NCBI GenBank assembly: GCA_003388555.1
Contig: QQVD01000007.1
Span: 1 to 64,000 of the forward strand
Origin: Acidobacteriota bacterium
Lineage (GTDB): Bacteria; Acidobacteriota; Thermoanaerobaculia; Multivoradales; Multivoraceae
Direction of reading: 5' to 3'
DNA length: 64,000 bases
The position numbers were made by a program, and so were the translations under genes. Shown one piece after another: positions 61,327 to 64,000 of this stretch; position 1 is the stretch's first letter; the number at the start of each line of letters is the position of its first letter. The notes beneath the pieces are model-generated. The model ran no database searches. It was given only the letters and a program-made list of their open reading frames with translations, and was not told where the DNA came from.

Positions 61327-62655
61327 ATGTCGCCAAGGGAGTGTCGGATTCGCCTGGGTCGATCGTGCGTGGTCGTACCGTGTCTCGAGTCGATGGGTCT
61401 GGTCGCCATCGCCGTCGCCGCTTCCGGTCAGTCGCCGCCGTGGAGCGTCTGCGACGAAGCGACTGTGCCGAGCTACGACGGGCAGACGGTGCTCGACTAC
61501 CGCGAGTGCGACGTGTGGTGCGAGGGGGAGGTCGGTGGCTTCGAGTGTCGCATCACTCTCGACGCCGACGTCGGTCAGGACGAGGAGCTGGTGATCGCCT
61601 GCGGATATCTCGCAGGCGACGGCGAGCTCTGTGACGATCCCGCCGACGAGCTGCTGCTGGATCCCAACGTGGCCCTGCCGAACGGCTTCGAGCAGGTGAG
61701 CGGCCGGGACGTGCATCGCTACGAGGAGAGCGACGAGTGGGACGTTGCCGTGACCCACGGTCCCGATGTGCGCATCAGCCTGCGCAACGGCCTCGGCCTC
61801 CTCGAGCCGGTGGCGGCGGCGGGAGACCCGGTGCCAGAAGCCGAGCGGGGGGAGACCTTCATCGACTTCGGCACCGACGTCGCGATCGACGGCGGTTGGA
61901 TCGTCTTCAGCGCCCGCGGCACCGGTGGTGTGAGCGGTGTGTACTCGAAGCCGCTGTCGGCGCTCGGCGGGGCCGCGACCCGCATCGCCGACAACAGCCA
62001 GGCACGTCCACGTGGAGCCGGGAACTACGACCAGCCGACCTCGGTCGACGTCAGCGGCGGGATCGCTCTCTGGACCGATTCGTCCGGCCTCTATCGCGCT
62101 CCGGCCGACGGTAGCGGAACGCCGACCCAGCCCGCCGCGATCGGCGACAGCCTCGGCAGCGGCACCCTTGGCGGCGGTTTCTCCGCAGTGCGCTTCTGGG
62201 GCGATCGGGCGGTCTTCCGCGGCAGCAGCGGCGGCGGCGACTGCATCGCCGCTGCCGATCTGAACGCCGACGGCGTCGTCGACCTGATCGCGGGCAACAC
62301 CACGCCGATCCCGGGCGGTGTGGGCAACTTCGGACCGCTGCAGAACCCTGCGGCGCTCGGCCCGACGGTCGTCTTCGAAGCGTTCAACCCCTCGTTCCAG
62401 TATCTCGGTCTGTATGCCTGGGTCGAGGGCAGCGGCTTGTCGCCACTGCTGCTGCGCGGCGACCCGCTGGCCGCCAGCACCGTGTTCGTGGCGCAGGCGA
62501 GCGAGCGGAGCCTGTTCGCCGGCGGCGCCCGCGTCGCCCTCACGGTCGAGCTGCTGAACGACGACCTGCATCTGGTGACTCTCTGCGGGCCGCCGATCTT
62601 CCGCGACGACTTCGAGAGTGGCGACGTCGCCGCCTGGAGCAGCTCGACGCCCTAG
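61327..62655 (+). CDS. Secreted beta-propeller-like protein with FESGD tail
   Basis: A 442-aa exported protein. The N-terminal hydrophobic segment MGLVAIAVAASG with preceding Arg/Cys-rich residues may be a signal. A Cys-rich first domain (ATVPSYDGQTVLDYRECDVW, GGFECRITLDADVGQDEELV, CGYLAGDGELCDDPADELLL) is followed by beta repeats (AIDGGWIVFSARGTGGVSGV, VSGGIALWTDSSGLYRAPAD). It ends PIFRDDFESGDVAAWSSSTP. A strong GGAGGAGGAG precedes the ATG. The same C-terminal tail recurs in the relic at 25661-25894, suggesting a shared sorting or folding signal. Confidence 0.75.
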   Translation: MSPRECRIRLGRSCVVVPCLESMGLVAIAVAASGQSPPWSVCDEATVPSYDGQTVLDYRECDVWCEGEVGGFECRITLDADVGQDEELVIACGYLAGDGELCDDPADELLLDPNVALPNGFEQVSGRDVHRYEESDEWDVAVTHGPDVRISLRNGLGLLEPVAAAGDPVPEAERGETFIDFGTDVAIDGGWIVFSARGTGGVSGVYSKPLSALGGAATRIADNSQARPRGAGNYDQPTSVDVSGGIALWTDSSGLYRAPADGSGTPTQPAAIGDSLGSGTLGGGFSAVRFWGDRAVFRGSSGGGDCIAAADLNADGVVDLIAGNTTPIPGGVGNFGPLQNPAALGPTVVFEAFNPSFQYLGLYAWVEGSGLSPLLLRGDPLAASTVFVAQASERSLFAGGARVALTVELLNDDLHLVTLCGPPIFRDDFESGDVAAWSSSTP

Positions 62656-62818
62656 CGATCGCGGCTCGGGCCTGGCAGTTGCCGGGCTGCCGCCGACAGC
62701 AGGCCGACGCTACATGGCCAGCTCCCCTCGGTGTCGGCGTAGACTCGCCTCGGCCGCCGCGATCGCGAGGGGGAACCGCCGCCTCGCGGCGCTGGCCGAA
62801 GGACCGAGAGCAAGGCAG

Positions 62819-63364
62819 ATGACCAGCGAGAGGCCGAGTGCCGCCACGCCACACCGTGCGTCCGCCGCGCACGCGGGTCGACCGGTGCTGCTGTTCGACG
62901 GCGTCTGCAACCTGTGCAACGCGTCGGTCGACTTCGTCCTGCGCCACGAGCGCGACGACCGGCTGCTCTTCGCATCGCTGCAGTCCCGGGTCGCCGCTCG
63001 GCTGCTCGCGGAGCACGGCACCTCCTCCGAGGAGCTGCCGGACAGCATGGTGCTGCTCGAGGACGGCAGGGTGTGGACCCGCTCCGACGCCATCTTCGGC
63101 GTCGTCCGCCACCTGCGACCGGCTTTCTCGTGGCTGCGCATCCTGAGGTGGCTGCCGCGGCCGCTGCGCGATCTCTTCTACCGTTTCGTGGCGCACCATC
63201 GCTACCGGGTGTTCGGCAGGCGCGACTCCTGCAGACTGCCGACGCCCGAGGAGCGCGCCCGCTTCCTCGATGCCGCGGAGCCCGACGAGGAGACGCCCGG
63301 GGATGCCGGTGACGCTCCGACGGACGCCGGCGGTCGGCGGGCGCTCGGCGGCGCGAAGAGCTGA
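62819..63364 (+). CDS. DCC-family thiol-disulfide oxidoreductase-like protein
   Basis: A 181-aa DUF393/DCC protein. The redox motif is FDGVCNLCNASVDFVLRHE (CxxC), followed by LLFASLQSRVAARLLAEHG, DSMVLLEDGRVWTRSDAIFG and the membrane-proximal LRILRWLPRPLRDLFYRFVA and HRYRVFGRRDSCRLPTPEER. DCC proteins are predicted thioredoxin-fold oxidoreductases. The ATG follows AAGGCAG. An acidic Gly/Ala tail ends it. Confidence 0.92.
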   Translation: MTSERPSAATPHRASAAHAGRPVLLFDGVCNLCNASVDFVLRHERDDRLLFASLQSRVAARLLAEHGTSSEELPDSMVLLEDGRVWTRSDAIFGVVRHLRPAFSWLRILRWLPRPLRDLFYRFVAHHRYRVFGRRDSCRLPTPEERARFLDAAEPDEETPGDAGDAPTDAGGRRALGGAKS

Positions 63365-63435
63365 GCCCTGGCAAAGGGTAGCGGCGAGCGATTCGGATGT
63401 CCCGGACGTCGCCGACCTGTCGGATGTCCTCTGAA

Positions 63436-63462
63436 ACTCGTATGACTCGTATGACTCGGATG
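63436..63462 (+). repeat. Short 9-bp tandem repeat
   Basis: Three units (ACTCGTATG, ACTCGTATG, ACTCGGATG) lie between the DCC gene and the next gene. Slippage-type repeat; no function seen. Confidence 0.7.
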
Positions 63463-63582
63463 ACCCATACGGCGCGCGGATCTCGAACCGACACGATCTC
63501 CTCCCGTCAAACGGTGTCGCGTGCGACGGAACCGGTGAATCGTCAGGTGACGCCTCCCGGCCCGCCTGAGCGAGCAGTCGCC

Positions 63583-64000
63583 ATGCGCCTCCGGCGGCTC
63601 GCCCCGATCGTCGCGCTCCCGATGCTGCTCGGCTCGCTCGCGGCCGCTCCGCTGTCGGCCCAGCTCGAGAGTGCCGGCGAGGGGCCGGTCGCGATGGGGC
63701 ACCTGCACGTCAACACGGCCGACGCCGAGGCCAGCCTGCGCTTCTGGAGCGAGCTGCTCGGTGGCGAGCCGAAGCGGCTCGGGCCGCTCGAGGTCGTCGC
63801 GCTGCCCGATCTGCTGGTGGTGCTGACCCGTCGCGAGCCGTCCGCCGGCAGTGTCGGCAGCTCGGTGAACCACGTCGGGGTTCAGGTCCCGGACGTCGCA
63901 GCGCTGGTCGAGCGACTGCGCGCCGCCGGGGTGCCGGTGCGCACCGGCGAGCACGTGCCGACGCCGGACGTCGACGTGTTCGAGGTCCCCGACCAGGACA
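63583..64000 (+). CDS. Exported VOC/glyoxalase-like protein, cut by window end
   Basis: The frame is open from the ATG at 63583 to the window end (139 codons visible). A signal peptide (LAPIVALPMLLGSLAAAPLSA) precedes a VOC domain: MGHLHVNTADAEASLRFWSE, LLGGEPKRLGPLEVVALPD, NHVGVQVPDVAALVERLRAA and VPTPDVDVFEVPDQD. His-start and Glu positions of VOC metal sites (GHLHVN; DVFEVPD) are present. Related secreted VOC proteins are frequent in Acidobacteria. The 3' half is not in this window. Confidence 0.85.
   Translation, partial: MRLRRLAPIVALPMLLGSLAAAPLSAQLESAGEGPVAMGHLHVNTADAEASLRFWSELLGGEPKRLGPLEVVALPDLLVVLTRREPSAGSVGSSVNHVGVQVPDVAALVERLRAAGVPVRTGEHVPTPDVDVFEVPDQD

Noticed and set aside
63436..63462. 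Possible CRISPR or integron-like repeat
   Set aside because: Three 9-bp units in direct contact, no spacers, no cas genes.
1..64000. tRNA or rRNA genes
   Set aside because: No cloverleaf-like or rRNA-conserved segments were recognised by eye; a tRNAscan run would be decisive.

Overview
The window is about 70% GC DNA that most likely comes from an Acidobacteriota chromosome, probably near Thermoanaerobaculia. Three features point there: an ADOP-type MacB/FtsX permease at 51395-53800, a secreted GWxTD-like/VWFA protein at 37060-39720, and a C-terminal IPT-type sorting tail at 17852-18742. No rRNA or tRNA gene was found, so the placement is inferred from gene content only.

Layout. 0-21.3 kb is mostly housekeeping and signalling. 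It holds metY with a CoA-binding protein, a dual-REC GGDEF-EAL protein, and a histidine kinase/response regulator pair divergent from a CpxP/Spy-like periplasmic protein. It also holds a GMC oxidoreductase with RidA, an alpha/beta hydrolase, an FeS-type photolyase cluster, a sorted surface protein and proBA. 21.3-31.8 kb is an accessory island. It contains a 5'-less RHS fragment ending in an HNH nuclease with a candidate immunity gene, a REP-associated tyrosine transposase with REP copies, a frameshifted DUF3368/UPF0175 pair, Phd/VapC, an 84-aa protein paired with a nucleotidyltransferase, gene relics, a ~105-bp direct repeat and MntA/HepT. 31.9-36.5 kb is modABC behind a CaiB-type CoA transferase. 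37-64 kb is envelope and redox functions: the VWFA protein, a glycine-zipper lipoprotein, a heme-c/copper monooxygenase-like protein, LemA with two TPM proteins, argS, a Zn alcohol dehydrogenase, the ADOP permease, a membrane patatin, an OmpA-like protein, a ChrR-like cupin, an animal-type heme peroxidase, a DCC protein and a VOC protein cut by the window end.

Gene coupling is tight. Start/stop overlaps of 4 bp (ATGA or GTGA) occur in metY, HK-RR, proBA, modABC, VapBC, UPF0175-DUF3368, MntA-HepT and the TPM pair.

The intergenic DNA is unusual. A palindromic element with core CCTCCCCCTTCAGGGGGAGG occurs eight times between genes and never inside a CDS. G-run-rich purine tracts lie at the 3' end of three genes, always on the coding strand, and in two of these the stop codon is inside the tract. 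A 423-bp MITE-like element with 25-bp inverted ends abuts the start codon of the DUF2256-DUF3253 gene. Several conserved enzymes also carry Ala/Gly/Ser/Asp-rich loop insertions.
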